A stretch of 54,441 bases of DNA from Candidatus Omnitrophota bacterium (GCA_016201735.1 JACQCH010000006.1:1-54441), one strand, 5' to 3'; counted from the stretch's first letter, positions 1-9,938 are shown. Notes: generated by a model from the sequence alone, not told the origin. Made by a program: numbers and translations.

Positions 1-262
1 GCCGAGACGGGATCCTTTGGCTTGTGGGGCATCCGCAGCGCACCTCCAGGGCGCAGTTATGTCCTGTTGGGGGGAGCCCCGCGGGTCTTCAGTATACCAA
101 TTCATGATTTGTGCTCGACGGTTAAGTTGATCGCCATGACCCTATGGGGGTGTCTTTGGACTTTCCTGGGAAGAGGTCTATACGCTCCTCAGGAAGGAGA
201 GGCCTTTCCCGATTCTCCGGCCCGTATCCGATTTTGTTTCCCTGGACCGGCTCATCTGGTGG

Positions 263-1066
263 GTGGAAGGGGAAGGGGCTTCTGCGGGGAACATCGACAA
301 AGGGAAGAACCGCCCGTTCGCGCAGACCGAGTCCCATGCTGCTCTGATGTGGCTGGCTGCACTCCGTTTGATTGACCACCTTGCCGCCGGAGGCGCTGAG
401 GCACCCATCCCGGATGAAACGTTGCAAGAATGGATTCGGAAAGTGAGAGTGGAAGGGTCGTTTCGCGGTGAGCGGACTTACGCCTTCGTGGAGCGAACCA
501 GGGTTTTGTTCACTGAAGTCCTCGAATCACTCCGGCAGGAGCGTTCACGCCGTGCCGGCCCCTCAGCGGGTCTGGAGGAAAGCCGAATGCAAAAGGTAAC
601 GCTGGCTAGAATTCTGGAGCGAGCGCAGATAGAACTGCCCGAGGCGACACGGCAAATCCAGCCGCTCCGGTTCATCGTGGATACCAGCAAGGGACAGCCG
701 GAGGTGTTGCGCCTGCTTCAGGCGGCGGTCCTGTTGGAGATTGCCCAGGGGCTTCGTCTGGAGGCGGCCGCCGTGGCCACCCAAGAACAGTTGGACGAAG
801 CCCTCAAAGAGTTTCCCAATCAGGACAGCCGGCTCCTTTTTGAGAGCCGGGTCGCGGCCTATGTTCCGGGAGATCCGGAGCGAACCTATGAAAAGGCGAT
901 GGAGAGAGCTAGGCGAGCGGTTCCCAATCTTCATCCGGAAGGGATTATCTCCAAGATCAACTCGCTGACCGTCGGCTGGTTCCTGGAAACAATCGAGATC
1001 CTCGGAGTTTGGAATCTTTCCCAAGGACTCAAGGACCAGATCAACTTCTACCTCACCGCCGCCTAA
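263..1066 (+). CDS. Unrecognised GLEE-motif protein, possibly 5'-truncated
   Basis: I do not recognise a family for this product of about 267 residues. It is mostly helical, rich in Arg/Glu/Ala, and ends in LKDQINFYLTAA. Residues 101-106 read SAGLEE, the same short motif found in the exported proteins at 35849 and 52987. The GTG at 263 is only the first available start. In the same frame, codons from 140 to 262 also look coding (for example LSWEEVYTLLRKERP), but there is no start between the in-frame TGA at 137-139 and 263. The gene is therefore probably the remnant of a longer protein with a broken 5' end, or it has a frameshift upstream. No signal peptide is visible from this start. Confidence 0.5.
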   Translation: MEGEGASAGNIDKGKNRPFAQTESHAALMWLAALRLIDHLAAGGAEAPIPDETLQEWIRKVRVEGSFRGERTYAFVERTRVLFTEVLESLRQERSRRAGPSAGLEESRMQKVTLARILERAQIELPEATRQIQPLRFIVDTSKGQPEVLRLLQAAVLLEIAQGLRLEAAAVATQEQLDEALKEFPNQDSRLLFESRVAAYVPGDPERTYEKAMERARRAVPNLHPEGIISKINSLTVGWFLETIEILGVWNLSQGLKDQINFYLTAA

Positions 1067-1097
1067 GCCACGCCAGTATAAACAAATATAAGACTCA

Positions 1098-1126
1098 TTG
1101 ACACGGATGGCCTGACTCTGTAGTAT
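1098..1126 (+). promoter_or_regulatory. Sigma70-type promoter upstream of the HTH-ilv run
   Basis: A perfect TTGACA at 1098-1103 is followed after 17 bp by TAGTAT at 1121-1126. Transcription would begin near 1133 and read through about 330 bp of repeat sequence into the HTH gene and ilvD. No other good promoter is seen before ilvD, so this may drive the amino-acid run. Confidence 0.5.
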
Positions 1127-1140
1127 ATAGAGGAAGTTCA

Positions 1141-1223
1141 CGGTGCCAGGCACCAGTCCTCTCAGTCCCTCTAGATTGGAGAGAGGGAGAAACCGATTAG
1201 GTGATGAGGGGCGTGCCTGGCAT
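1141..1223. repeat. Small nested palindromic element
   Basis: The left end carries GGTGCCAGGCACC, itself a near-perfect palindrome. The right end carries GTGCCTGGCA, its inverted partner. Inside, TCCCTCT and AGAGGGA form another hairpin. A related core, TGCCAGGTT...AACCTGGCA, occurs inside gltB at 33635-33691. It looks like a non-autonomous palindromic element. Confidence 0.5.
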
Positions 1224-1269
1224 CTTATTTATCCCGTATCTGTTTAGCTGTCTGAGACAGCGACGAGGT

Positions 1270-1405
1270 CGTCATTGCGAACAACCAACGGGAGTGAAGC
1301 AATCTCTCTTTAAAAACGAGATTGCGTCGTCGCTGTCGCTCCTCGCAATGACGGAAATACCTCTCAAACCGCTAAAATGACGGAAATACCTCTCAAACCG
1401 CTAAA
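1270..1405. repeat. Palindromic repeat (GTCATTGCGA type) plus 29-bp tandem duplication
   Basis: GTCATTGCGA at 1271-1280 is inverted as TCGCAATGAC at 1343-1352. Inside, AATCTC and GAGATT form an inner stem. The same element type (cattgcgag...cgaagcaatctc) recurs inside the gene ending at 20468. Immediately after it, a 29-bp unit starting ATGACGGAAATACC is present twice in tandem (1348-1376 and 1377-1405). Confidence 0.6.
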
Positions 1406-1422
1406 TAGATACTTTATCCCGA

Positions 1423-1437
1423 ACCTGCGAAGCAGGT
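1423..1437. repeat. Short hairpin upstream of the HTH gene
   Basis: ACCTGC and GCAGGT are separated by GAA. This is a small perfect hairpin about 28 bp before the ATG, probably a core of another dispersed palindrome; a regulatory role is not shown. Confidence 0.3.
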
Positions 1438-1464
1438 GAGGGATCTCATGACGAAGGGGTGTCC

Positions 1465-1659
1465 ATGCAGAAAGAAGTGATGACGGTATCCGAGGTGGCC
1501 GAGTATCTGCGGGTCAACCCGCAGACGGTTTACCGGAAGGCCAAGGTGGGAGAGCTGCCGGCCGTGCGGATCGGCCGGGCGATCCGGTTCCGGCGGTCGG
1601 AACTGGATGCCTGGATGAAAGAGTCTTCCTCTATGTTGGTGGGTGCCGGTTCCCGCTGA
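1465..1659 (+). CDS. Small excisionase/MerR-type HTH DNA-binding protein
   Basis: This 64-residue protein is almost entirely a winged helix-turn-helix of the excisionase (helix_turn_helix_17) type: [21 protein letters not shown], then [23 protein letters not shown]. Such proteins bind DNA as architectural factors or small regulators. I chose ATG 1465 because GAAGGGG lies about 5 bases upstream; a GTG at 1459 is possible. Its stop overlaps the ilvD start (TGATG at 1657-1661), so it is translationally coupled to the branched-chain amino-acid genes. It could be a local regulator of that run, but no operator was identified. No phage genes are nearby. Confidence 0.8.
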   Translation: MQKEVMTVSEVAEYLRVNPQTVYRKAKVGELPAVRIGRAIRFRRSELDAWMKESSSMLVGAGSR

Positions 1660-3314
1660 TGCGCAGCGACGCCATCAAAAAAGGGGTGGACCGGGCGCCG
1701 GCCCGGGCGATGCTCCGGGCGGTGGGCTTGAGCGATGAGGATTTCGGCAAGCCGCTCATCGGGGTGGCCAACACCTGGATCGAGGTGATGCCCTGCAACA
1801 TCCATTTGCGGCGGCTCTCGGAACAGGTCAAGGCCGGGATCCGAGCCTCCGGCGGGGTGCCGATAGAGTTCAACACCATCTCGGTGTCGGACGGGATCTC
1901 GATGGGGACGGAGGGGATGAAATGCTCGCTGGTCAGCCGCGAAGTGGTGGCCGACTCGATCGAGCTGGTGGCGCGGGGCCACCTGTTCGATGGGGTGGTG
2001 GCCCTCTCCGGCTGCGACAAGACGATCCCGGGAACGGTGATGGCGCTGGCCCGGCTGAATGTGCCGGGGCTGATGATCTACGGCGGGTCGATCGCGGCGG
2101 GAAGGTTCCAGGGGCGGGACGTCACGATCCAGGATGTTTTTGAAGCGGTGGGGGCCTGCTCAGCGGGGAAGATGAGCGTTGCGGAGCTGACCGAGCTGGA
2201 GCGCCGGGCCTGCCCGGGGCCGGGGGCCTGCGGCGGGCAGTTTACCGCCAACACGATGAGCACGGCGATGGAGCTGTTGGGGATTTCGCCGATGGGATTT
2301 AACTCGATCCCGGCGATGGACCCGGAGAAGGACAAGGCCGCCTTTGAGGCGGGACAGTTGGTGATGAAGCTGGTGAAGGAAGGGCTGACCCCCCGGCAGA
2401 TCTTGACGCGGGAGGCGTTTGAGAACGCCATCGCCGGAGTGGTGGCGACCGGCGGCTCCACCAACGGAGTCCTCCATCTTTTGGCGCTGGCACGGGAGGC
2501 CGGGGTGAAGCTTGCGATCGATGATTTCGACGGGGTGAGTGCTAGGACGCCGATCTGGGCCGACATGAAGCCGTGGGGACATTTCACCGCGCCGGACATG
2601 CATCGGGCCGGGGGGATCCGGCTGATCGCCAAGCGCCTGCTCGACGCCGGGCTCCTGAAAAAAAATGCCCGGACCGTGACCGGCCGGACGATCGGCGAGG
2701 AAGCGGCGACCGCTCGGGAGACGCCGGGCCAGCAGGTGGTGAAGCCCTTGGAGAAGCCGGTCAAGAAAAGCGGCGGCCTCGTGATCCTGCACGGGAATCT
2801 TTCACCGGAGGGATGCGTGCTCAAGGTGGCCGGCGAGGACCGGCTGCTGTTTAAGGGCCCGGCCCGGGTCTTTGACTGCGAGGAGGACGCCTTCGCCGCG
2901 GTGAAGGCCCGGAAGATCAAGAGGGGAGATGTCGTCGTGATCCGCTATGAGGGGCCCAAAGGAGGCCCGGGGATGCGGGAGATGCTGGCAGTGACGGCGG
3001 CGATCGTCGGCGAGGGGCTGGGCGACTCGGTCGCCCTGTTGACCGACGGCCGGTTCTCCGGGGCCACGCACGGCCTGATGGCCGGGCACGTGGCGCCGGA
3101 AGCGGCGGTCGGCGGGCCGATCGCGGCGGTGAAGAACGGAGATACCATTACTTTTGACGTGAAGAAACGGCGGCTCGACGTGAATCTTTCACCGGCGGAA
3201 CTCAAACTCCGCCTGCGCAAGTGGAAGGCGCCCTCCCCCAGGTACAAAACCGGGGTGATGGCCCGATACGCGAAACTCGTCAGCTCAGCCAGCGAAGGAG
3301 CAATACTGCAATGA
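1659..3314 (+). CDS. ilvD: Dihydroxy-acid dehydratase IlvD
   Basis: IlvD dehydrates 2,3-dihydroxy-isovalerate and 2,3-dihydroxy-3-methylvalerate to the 2-oxoacid precursors of valine/leucine and isoleucine, using an Fe-S cluster. The 551-residue length is normal. Family motifs are intact: VMPCNIHL (first cluster Cys), [10 protein letters not shown] (second), and [15 protein letters not shown] (third), plus the C-terminal [13 protein letters not shown] substrate loop. The start overlaps the HTH stop and the end overlaps the ilvB start by 4 bases (ATGA), typical of tight operon coupling. Nothing is missing or unusual. Confidence 0.97.
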   Translation: MRSDAIKKGVDRAPARAMLRAVGLSDEDFGKPLIGVANTWIEVMPCNIHLRRLSEQVKAGIRASGGVPIEFNTISVSDGISMGTEGMKCSLVSREVVADSIELVARGHLFDGVVALSGCDKTIPGTVMALARLNVPGLMIYGGSIAAGRFQGRDVTIQDVFEAVGACSAGKMSVAELTELERRACPGPGACGGQFTANTMSTAMELLGISPMGFNSIPAMDPEKDKAAFEAGQLVMKLVKEGLTPRQILTREAFENAIAGVVATGGSTNGVLHLLALAREAGVKLAIDDFDGVSARTPIWADMKPWGHFTAPDMHRAGGIRLIAKRLLDAGLLKKNARTVTGRTIGEEAATARETPGQQVVKPLEKPVKKSGGLVILHGNLSPEGCVLKVAGEDRLLFKGPARVFDCEEDAFAAVKARKIKRGDVVVIRYEGPKGGPGMREMLAVTAAIVGEGLGDSVALLTDGRFSGATHGLMAGHVAPEAAVGGPIAAVKNGDTITFDVKKRRLDVNLSPAELKLRLRKWKAPSPRYKTGVMARYAKLVSSASEGAILQ

Positions 3315-4999
3315 AGATGAAGGGCGCGCAGATTCTGATTGAATGTTTGAAGCGGGAAGGGGTTGACGTGATCTTCGGCTATCCCGGCGGGGCGAACCTG
3401 CCGATCTACGACGCGCTGTACGACGCGCCTCTCAAGCACATCCTGGTGCGGCACGAGCAGGGGGCGGCCCACATGGCCGACGGATACGCCCGGGCGACGG
3501 GAAGAGTGGGTGTCTGCCTGGCGACGTCGGGGCCGGGCGCCACGAACCTGGTGACGGGGCTGGCCACCGCTTTCATGGATTCGATCCCGGTTGTGGCGAT
3601 CACCGGCCAGGTCCGCTCCTACTTAATCGGCAACGACGCCTTTCAGGAGGCGGACGTCTGCGGGATCACCCGCCCGATCACGAAACACAATTTTCTGGTC
3701 AAGGATGTGAATCTCCTCGCTCAGACGATCCGGGAGGCCTTTTACATCGCCGGGACCGGGAAGCCCGGCCCGGTGCTCGTCGACATCCCGGTCGATATCT
3801 CTCAGGCGGAGATTGAATTCGTCTGGCCGGAGAAGGTCGAGATCCGTGGCTACAAGCCGGAGCGGTTCATGGAAGGGCACCGGGGCCAGATCGACAAGGC
3901 GGCGAAGCTGATGGTCGAGGCGAAGAAGCCGGTCATCTACGTCGGCGGCGGGGCCATCATGTCGCAGGCCACGGAGGAGGTCCGGGAGCTGGTGGATTTG
4001 ATCGGCGCTCCCATCACGACCACCTGCATGGCGCTGGGGATCTACCCGGAGGACAAACCCTGCTCCCTGCGGATGCTGGGGATGCACGGGGCCGCTTCCA
4101 CCAACTACGCGGTCCAGTACTCCGACCTGTTGGTGAACATCGGTGCACGGTTCGACGACCGGGTGACGGGGAAGGTGGAGACCTTCTCGCCGAAATCGAA
4201 GAAGATCCACATCGACATCGACCCGGCCTCGATCGGAAAGAGCGTTCAGGTGGATGTGCCGATCGTCGGGGACGTGAAACGGGTCTTGAAGGAGCTGATC
4301 AAGGAGATCAAGGCGCTCAAGAAGAAGCCGGACTACAAAGAATGGTGGGACCAGATCCATGAGTGGCAGAAGAAGCATCCCCTTTCCTACTCGAAAAACG
4401 GCGCCAAGCTCAAGCCCCAGTACGTGCTGGAGGTCCTCTCCGACCTGACGAAGGGGGAGATCCTGATGACGACCGATGTCGGCCAGCATCAGATGTGGGC
4501 CTGCCAGTTTTACCGATGGACCCGGCCCCGGACCTACATCACCTCCGGGGGGTTGGGCACGATGGGCTACGGCCTGCCGGCCGCCATCGGGGCGCAGTTC
4601 GGCCGGCCCAAGGAACGGGTGATCTGCTTGAGCGGCGACGGATCGTTCGTGATGAACATCCAGGAGTTGGCCACGGCGGTGGACCACAAACTGCCGATCA
4701 AGACGATCATCCTCAACAATTTTTACCTGGGGATGGTCCGCCAATGGCAGGAGATGTTTTACAAGAAGCGGTTCTCCTACAGTGCGATCCGGCCGCCGGA
4801 TTTCGCCAAGGTGGCGGAGGGGTTCGGTGCCCGGGGGGTCACGATCCGGAAAGCCGAGGAGGTTCGGCCGACCCTGGAGAAGATTTTAAAGGACAAGGAG
4901 TGCTGGGTGGTGGACTGCCTCTGCGATGAGGAGGAGAAGGTGTTCCCGATCATCCCGCCGGGCAAGGCGATCGATGAGATGATCATGGACATGGCGTGA
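3311..4999 (+). CDS. ilvB: Acetolactate synthase large (catalytic) subunit IlvB
   Basis: This ThDP-dependent enzyme condenses two pyruvates to 2-acetolactate, or pyruvate with 2-oxobutyrate, the first common step of branched-chain amino-acid synthesis. The start at ATG 3311 gives 562 residues beginning [17 protein letters not shown] and has AAGGAG upstream. Visible are the ThDP glutamate region ([15 protein letters not shown]...HEQGAAHMA), the FAD-binding middle domain, and the C-terminal ThDP motif GDGSF followed by [12 protein letters not shown]. It overlaps ilvD by 4 bases. The regulatory subunit gene ilvN follows after a 126-base structured spacer. Confidence 0.97.
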   Translation: MKMKGAQILIECLKREGVDVIFGYPGGANLPIYDALYDAPLKHILVRHEQGAAHMADGYARATGRVGVCLATSGPGATNLVTGLATAFMDSIPVVAITGQVRSYLIGNDAFQEADVCGITRPITKHNFLVKDVNLLAQTIREAFYIAGTGKPGPVLVDIPVDISQAEIEFVWPEKVEIRGYKPERFMEGHRGQIDKAAKLMVEAKKPVIYVGGGAIMSQATEEVRELVDLIGAPITTTCMALGIYPEDKPCSLRMLGMHGAASTNYAVQYSDLLVNIGARFDDRVTGKVETFSPKSKKIHIDIDPASIGKSVQVDVPIVGDVKRVLKELIKEIKALKKKPDYKEWWDQIHEWQKKHPLSYSKNGAKLKPQYVLEVLSDLTKGEILMTTDVGQHQMWACQFYRWTRPRTYITSGGLGTMGYGLPAAIGAQFGRPKERVICLSGDGSFVMNIQELATAVDHKLPIKTIILNNFYLGMVRQWQEMFYKKRFSYSAIRPPDFAKVAEGFGARGVTIRKAEEVRPTLEKILKDKECWVVDCLCDEEEKVFPIIPPGKAIDEMIMDMA

Positions 5000-5001
5000 A
5001 C

Positions 5002-5100
5002 GAGCCGACGGGTCCTGCCGCGGTTCGCCCCGCGGGTGGGCCCCTCCGCCCGGTGTGGATCCTCCCACACGCGGGGCATCACCGCGTCACCCGTCGGCTT
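5002..5100 (+). other. Multibranched structured element between ilvB and ilvN
   Basis: A closing stem of about 12 bp pairs 5002-5013 with 5089-5100 (GCCGACGGGT with ACCCGTCGGC, one G-U at the end). Within it lie CCGCGG (5018-5023) with CCGCGG (5030-5035), and GTGTGG (5053-5058) with CCACAC (5065-5070). The fold is a compact multi-way junction ending about 26 bases before the ilvN start. It could be an inserted palindromic element or an RNA that tunes IlvN relative to IlvB. No leader peptide or T-box sequence was seen. Confidence 0.55.
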
Positions 5101-5125
5101 CTACGATTCGCGAAAGGTAGACTTT

Positions 5126-5614
5126 ATGAGTAAGCATGTTCTGTCGGTGCTGGTGGAGAACAAGTTCGGGGTGCTGGCCCGGATCTCGAGTTTGATCGCG
5201 GGGCGCGGCTTCAACATCGACTCCCTGGCCGTCGGGGAGACTGAGGACCCAACCGCGTCCCGGATGACGATCGTGTTCGACGGGGATGAGAAGACGATCG
5301 AGCAGGTGAAGAAACAGCTCAACCGCTTGATCGACATCATCTCCATTCAGGATCTGACGAAGGAAGAGCACTTGGAGAGTGAACTGATCCTCTGCAAGGT
5401 TTCAGTGACGCCAAAGACCCAGCCGGAACTGGTGGAGATCGCTGAAACCCTGAAAGGGGAAGTCGCCGATGTCGGGACGAAAACCTTGACGATCCTGCTG
5501 GTCGGGGATCAGGCGAAAGTCAAAACGCTTTTGGAGCTGGTCAAACCATACGGAATCAAAGAAATCGTCCGGACCGGACGAATTGCCCTAACCCGAGATA
5601 ACGGAGGGAAGTGA
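5126..5614 (+). CDS. ilvN: Acetolactate synthase small (regulatory) subunit IlvN/IlvH
   Basis: IlvN binds IlvB, stimulates it and mediates valine feedback inhibition. The 162-residue product starts [20 protein letters not shown], an ACT domain, followed by the [20 protein letters not shown] segment and a C-terminal ALS_ss domain. I chose ATG 5126 rather than an earlier in-frame ATG at 5036, because the intervening residues derive from the structured spacer and the ACT domain begins right after 5126. GAAAGG lies about 8 bases upstream. ilvC begins two bases after the stop. Confidence 0.95.
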   Translation: MSKHVLSVLVENKFGVLARISSLIAGRGFNIDSLAVGETEDPTASRMTIVFDGDEKTIEQVKKQLNRLIDIISIQDLTKEEHLESELILCKVSVTPKTQPELVEIAETLKGEVADVGTKTLTILLVGDQAKVKTLLELVKPYGIKEIVRTGRIALTRDNGGK

Positions 5615-5615
5615 C

Positions 5616-6674
5616 GTGGCGAAAATTTATTACGAGAAGGACGCGGATCTGAATGTTTTGAAGGGGAAACGAATCGCGATCTTAGGATACGGGATTCAGG
5701 GACGGGGTCACGCGCTGAACCTGCGGGATTCGGGGCTGGATGTCGTGGTCGCCCAGCGCCCGGGCGGGCCCCATTACACTCAAGCGGTCGAGGACGGATT
5801 TCAGCCCACCTCGGTCTCGGAGGCCTGCGCCCAGGCGCAGGTGATCATGATTCTCCTGCAGGACACCCTCCAGCCGGAGGTGTATCGGACTGGAATCGTC
5901 CAGCATTTAAAGCTGGGCAAGGCGCTGGCCTTCGCCCATGGGTTCAACATTCATTTCCATCAGATTGAGCCGCCGAAAGAGGTGGACGTGTTCCTCGTGG
6001 CTCCGAAGGGGCCGGGGTCGCTGGTCCGGCAGTTGTTCGTCGAGGGGGGAGGTGTCCCCAGTCTCGTGGCGGTCCATCAGGACGCGAGCGGCCGGGCCAA
6101 GGAGATCGCTCTGGCCTACGCGAAGGGGCTCGGCTCCACGAAGGCCGGCGTTCTGGAGACCACCTTCGCCGAGGAGACAGAGACCGACCTGTTCGGCGAG
6201 CAGACGGTTCTCTGCGGCGGCGCCACGGAGTTGATCAAGGCCGGATTCGATACGCTGACGCAGGCCGGCTACCAGCCGGAGCTGGCCTATTTCGAGTGCC
6301 TTCATGAGTTGAAGCTGATCGTCGACATGATTTACACCCAGGGGATCCAAGGGATGTGGGCCCGCGTCTCTGAGACGGCCCGGTACGGGGGATTGACCCG
6401 GGGATCCCGGGTGGTCAATCAGGAGACCCGGGCGGAGATGCGCCGGATCCTGGAAGAAATCCGCTCGGGCCGGTTCGCCAAGGAGTGGATCTCTGAAGGG
6501 CAAGCGGGGCGCCCGGTGTTCAAGGCGCTGATGGCTCAGGGGGACCGGCATCTGGTGGAGATCGTCGGCGCCCGGCTCCGGTCGATGATGCCCTGGATCG
6601 GCGGGGCTCCCGCGGCGAAAACCCAAGAACCCAAAGTGAAAAATCAGCCACGGAAAACCACAAAAAATGTCTGA
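5616..6674 (+). CDS. ilvC: Ketol-acid reductoisomerase IlvC (class I)
   Basis: This enzyme isomerises and reduces 2-acetolactate with NAD(P)H and Mg2+. It starts at GTG 5616 behind GGAGGG and is 352 residues, class I length. The nucleotide-binding loop is GYGIQGRG (residues 24-31). Catalytic motifs are intact: [23 protein letters not shown] and SETARYGG. The loop after beta-2 reads [10 protein letters not shown] (47-56), where NADPH enzymes usually carry phosphate-contacting serines (RxGSxS); here those positions are Gly51 and His53, so cofactor preference may be altered. The last 20 residues are a Lys-rich tail. It overlaps leuA by 8 bases. Confidence 0.96.
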   Translation: MAKIYYEKDADLNVLKGKRIAILGYGIQGRGHALNLRDSGLDVVVAQRPGGPHYTQAVEDGFQPTSVSEACAQAQVIMILLQDTLQPEVYRTGIVQHLKLGKALAFAHGFNIHFHQIEPPKEVDVFLVAPKGPGSLVRQLFVEGGGVPSLVAVHQDASGRAKEIALAYAKGLGSTKAGVLETTFAEETETDLFGEQTVLCGGATELIKAGFDTLTQAGYQPELAYFECLHELKLIVDMIYTQGIQGMWARVSETARYGGLTRGSRVVNQETRAEMRRILEEIRSGRFAKEWISEGQAGRPVFKALMAQGDRHLVEIVGARLRSMMPWIGGAPAAKTQEPKVKNQPRKTTKNV

Positions 6675-8178
6675 TCGAGTGATTATCTTTGATACCACGT
6701 TAAGAGACGGAGAGCAGTGTCCGGGGGCCTCGATGAATCCCCAGCAGAAGCTGGAGGTGGCCCGGCAGTTGGAGCGTCTGAAGGTGGATGTAATCGAGGC
6801 CGGATTCGCGGTTTCCTCTCCGGGAGATTTTGAAGGGGTGAACCTGATCGCCCGCCAGATCAAGGGGCTGGTGATTGCCAGTCTCGCTCGGGCGGTGCCG
6901 AAGGATATTGAAGCGGCGGGCAAGGCATTGAAGCCGGCCAAGCGGCGCCGGATCCACACCTTCGTGGCCACCTCCGAGATCCACATGAAATACAAACTGC
7001 GCAAGGCGGAGGAGGAGATCGTGCGGCTGGCCGTGGCGGCGGTGAAGCTGGCCCGCAAGTACACCGACGACGTGGAGTTCTCCGCGGAGGACGCAGCCCG
7101 CACCCAGCCGGAGTTCCTGTACCGGGTGTTCGAGGCGGTGATTGCCGCCGGCGCCACCACGGTGAATGTCCCCGATACCGTGGGATGGGCGATCCCCGCG
7201 CAGTTCGGGGAGCTGATCCGAGGGATCCGGGAGGAGGTGCTCAACATCCATAAGGCGGTCATCTCGGTCCACTGCCACAACGACCTGGGACTCTCGACGG
7301 CCAACAGCCTGGCCGCGGTTTTAAACGGCGCCCGGCAGGTGGAGTGCACGATCAACGGGATCGGCGAGCGGGCCGGGAACGCGAGCTTGGAAGAAGTCGT
7401 CATGGCCATGAAGGTGCGCAAGGATCTGTTCGGCGTCACCCACGGGGTCCGGACGGAGGAGATCTACCGGGCCAGCCGTTTGGTGTCGAAGCTGACCGGT
7501 TTCCTGGTTCAGCCGAACAAGGCGATCGTCGGCGGGAACGCCTTTTCCCACGAGTCGGGGATCCACCAGCACGGGGTGCTCATGCACCGGAAGACCTACG
7601 AGATCATGCACCCGAAAGAGGTCGGCTACGGGGAGTCGAAACTGGTTCTGGGCAAGCACTCGGGGCGGCACGCGTTCGTCGAGCGGCTGAAGGGCTTAGG
7701 GTTCGTGCTCGGTGAGAAACAAATGGAGCGGGCCTTCGATCGGTTCAAGGTTCTGGCCGACAAGAAGAAGGAGGTTTTCGACGACGACCTGTCCGCCCTG
7801 GTGGAGGATGAGATTTCCGAGGTGCCGGAGCGGTTCACCCTCGGGTATCTTCATGTCTCAAGCGGCACCGGGGTGATTCCCACGGCGACGATCCGGCTGA
7901 AAACTCCGGAAGGAAAAATCCTGCAGGGGGCCGCCAGCGGCGATGGGCCGGTGGACGCCTGCTACAACGCGATCGACCGGCTGATCCAGTTCAAGGGAAA
8001 GCTCCAGGATTACTCGATCCAGTCGGTCACCTCCGGGAAGGATGCCTTGGGAGAGGTGACGGTGAAGCTGGCCGTCAACGGCCGGGTCGAGCACGGCCGG
8101 GCCGCCTCGACGGACATCATCGAGGCCTCCGCGAAGGCGTACTTAAGCGCGATCAACCGGCTCCTGCATAAACGTTAA
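6667..8178 (+). CDS. leuA: 2-isopropylmalate synthase LeuA
   Basis: LeuA condenses acetyl-CoA with 2-oxoisovalerate, the committing step to leucine. The 503-residue product shows the DRE-TIM metallolyase start ([16 protein letters not shown]), the metal-binding [26 protein letters not shown], and [10 protein letters not shown], then a C-terminal LeuA dimer (allosteric) domain from about residue 370. The allosteric domain and sequence favour leuA over homocitrate or citramalate synthase. It overlaps ilvC by 8 bases, and aroE starts directly after its stop. leuB, leuC and leuD are not in the window. Confidence 0.94.
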   Translation: MSDRVIIFDTTLRDGEQCPGASMNPQQKLEVARQLERLKVDVIEAGFAVSSPGDFEGVNLIARQIKGLVIASLARAVPKDIEAAGKALKPAKRRRIHTFVATSEIHMKYKLRKAEEEIVRLAVAAVKLARKYTDDVEFSAEDAARTQPEFLYRVFEAVIAAGATTVNVPDTVGWAIPAQFGELIRGIREEVLNIHKAVISVHCHNDLGLSTANSLAAVLNGARQVECTINGIGERAGNASLEEVVMAMKVRKDLFGVTHGVRTEEIYRASRLVSKLTGFLVQPNKAIVGGNAFSHESGIHQHGVLMHRKTYEIMHPKEVGYGESKLVLGKHSGRHAFVERLKGLGFVLGEKQMERAFDRFKVLADKKKEVFDDDLSALVEDEISEVPERFTLGYLHVSSGTGVIPTATIRLKTPEGKILQGAASGDGPVDACYNAIDRLIQFKGKLQDYSIQSVTSGKDALGEVTVKLAVNGRVEHGRAASTDIIEASAKAYLSAINRLLHKR

Positions 8179-9111
8179 TTGCCTACCGAGGAATATTTCA
8201 AACTGGGAATTCTCGGATGGCCGCTGGGCTATTCCCTGTCCCCTGGGATGCATGAACGGGCCCTGGCGGCGGCGGGTTTAAAAGGAGAGTACCGGGAATA
8301 TCCGGTGAAGCCGGAAGATCTGTGGGGTTGGTTGGAGCAGGTTCCGACCCTGGGGCTTTCCGGTTTTAACGTCACGATGCCTTACAAGAAATCGGTCTTC
8401 GCCTGGATCGTGGGCCAGGGCAATGGAAAGTTGGGTCGCCCGGAGGCGTGGCTGCGGCTACCGGAAGCCGCACCACTTGTAATCTCTGAGTCGCCGGACG
8501 CCGCGATCGGCGCCGTCAATACCGTGGTGATGGATCGAGGCAAGCCGGTCGGCTACAACACCGATGGAGAAGGGTTCCTGCGGCCGCTCATCGAGCCGCC
8601 CCGGTCTCTGGACTTGACCGGCTGGCATGTCCTCCTCCTCGGAGCTGGAGGGGCGGCGGAGGCGGTCGCTATTTCACTGGCCCTGCAGACGAAGGTGGGG
8701 CGCCTGACGATCTGGAACCGCCATCCGGACCGGGCCAAGGTTCTGGCGGAAACCGTCAATCAATTGCGAAGGAACGATCGGTTCGCTCAAAGCGTCGATC
8801 GGGTGGATTCCCTTCCGGTTCAGGAGTGCCAGCTGGTGGTGAACGCCACTCCCGTCGGGATGAATGGGCCCGGGGAAAAACTGGTGGATTCGAAACAGCT
8901 GAAAGAGGGGCAATGGGTTTATGATCTGGTGTATGAGCCGCGGGAGACGCGGTTGATCCGGGCGGCGCGGGAACGAGGATGCCGGGTGATTACCGGAGAT
9001 GAGATGCTGGCTGGCCAAGGGGTGGCTTCTTTCGAGCTCTGGACGGGTGTCAAGGGAATGCTGCCGGTGATGCAGGAGGCGCTGGATGAACATTTCCGCC
9101 GTCCTCGGTAG
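8179..9111 (+). CDS. aroE: Shikimate dehydrogenase AroE
   Basis: AroE reduces 3-dehydroshikimate to shikimate with NADPH. The 310-residue protein has the substrate motif GWPLGYSLSPGMHERAL, the catalytic lysine in NVTMPYKKSV, the AIGAVNTVV and YNTDGEGFL segments, an NADP Rossmann loop GAGGAAEA, NRHPDRAK for the 2'-phosphate, and VNATPVGM. The only start that fits family alignments is TTG 8179, immediately after the leuA stop; no clear ribosome-binding site is seen, so translation may be coupled. It is slightly long because of an insertion around residues 77-100. Confidence 0.93.
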   Translation: MPTEEYFKLGILGWPLGYSLSPGMHERALAAAGLKGEYREYPVKPEDLWGWLEQVPTLGLSGFNVTMPYKKSVFAWIVGQGNGKLGRPEAWLRLPEAAPLVISESPDAAIGAVNTVVMDRGKPVGYNTDGEGFLRPLIEPPRSLDLTGWHVLLLGAGGAAEAVAISLALQTKVGRLTIWNRHPDRAKVLAETVNQLRRNDRFAQSVDRVDSLPVQECQLVVNATPVGMNGPGEKLVDSKQLKEGQWVYDLVYEPRETRLIRAARERGCRVITGDEMLAGQGVASFELWTGVKGMLPVMQEALDEHFRRPR

Positions 9112-9910
9112 CGCCGTCTTTCTCTTGGGGCTGATGGTCGGCTCCTTCCTGAACGTCTGCATCTGGCGTCTGCCCGATGGGGAGCAGGTGGTCCGGGGAC
9201 GTTCTCATTGCCGGGCCTGCCGGCAGACGATTCCCTGGTTCGACAATGTGCCGCTGTTGTCGTTTCTTTTGCTGCGGGGAAGATGCCGCTTCTGCCGATT
9301 GAGGATTTCCTGGATTTATCCGGCGGTGGAGCTGGCGGCCGGGCTTCTTTTTCTGGCTGTCCTGAACCGGTTCGGGCCGACATTCACGGCCCTCGCGGTC
9401 GGAATTTTTGGGGCGGCCCTCATCGTCATTTCGGTGGTGGACGCTCAAACGATGATGATCCCCGATGAGATCACGAAGCCCGGCCTGGGGGCGGCTCTCG
9501 GGGTGAGTTTCCTGGTTCCGAGTTTGCATGGAACGGCGAACCGGTGGGAATCCCTAGGTTTATCTTTTCTCGGAGCCCTCACGGGGTGGGGATTGATCTT
9601 TGGGATGGCCTTCGCGGGGAGACTGCTTTTCCGGAAGAAGCTTAAGGCGATGGGAGAAGAGGAAGCGGTGGGGGGCGGGGATCTGAAGTTGATGGCGATG
9701 GTCGGGGCTGGGATCGGTTCAGCCAAGGGCCTCTTGGTGGTTTTGTTTCTCGCCCCTTTGCTGGGGTCTCTGATCGGATTGACGATGAAGATTCGATTCC
9801 ACCGGGATCTAATTCCCTACGGGCCGTTTCTCTCCCTTGGAACCTTGATCGCCCTCTTCTGGGGAGATTCGATCATCGGCTGGTATCGGGGACTTCTTAT
9901 AGGGTATTGA
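9086..9910 (+). CDS. Prepilin peptidase / N-methyltransferase (A24 family)
   Basis: This is an inner-membrane aspartic protease that cleaves and N-methylates type IV pilin-like precursors. The 274-residue protein has an N-terminal cytoplasmic zinc region with two CxxC pairs (CRAC and CRFC), the GSFLNVCIWRLP signature, and the two catalytic aspartates in VVDAQTMMIPDE and GGGDLKLMAM. Six to eight hydrophobic segments are visible. ATG 9086 lies inside the aroE end and has AGGAGG 7 bases upstream. No pilin genes are in the window, so the substrates lie elsewhere. Confidence 0.93.
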   Translation: MNISAVLGSAVFLLGLMVGSFLNVCIWRLPDGEQVVRGRSHCRACRQTIPWFDNVPLLSFLLLRGRCRFCRLRISWIYPAVELAAGLLFLAVLNRFGPTFTALAVGIFGAALIVISVVDAQTMMIPDEITKPGLGAALGVSFLVPSLHGTANRWESLGLSFLGALTGWGLIFGMAFAGRLLFRKKLKAMGEEEAVGGGDLKLMAMVGAGIGSAKGLLVVLFLAPLLGSLIGLTMKIRFHRDLIPYGPFLSLGTLIALFWGDSIIGWYRGLLIGY

Positions 9911-9938
9911 TGTCATCCTCGCGAAAGGGAGAATTGTC

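Noticed and set aside
1270-1440. CRISPR array suspected from repeated units
   Set aside because: Only two tandem 29-bp units without spacers, plus palindromic elements; no cas genes nearby.
3623-4744. Long minus-strand open frame opposite ilvB (and similar ones opposite topA, gltB and thiC)
   Set aside because: They are antisense shadows produced by high GC; compositions rich in Asp/His/Arg/Leu and Pro with no recognisable domain.
5036-5125. N-terminal extension of IlvN from an earlier ATG
   Set aside because: These codons derive from the structured spacer, and the ACT domain with a ribosome-binding site begins at 5126.
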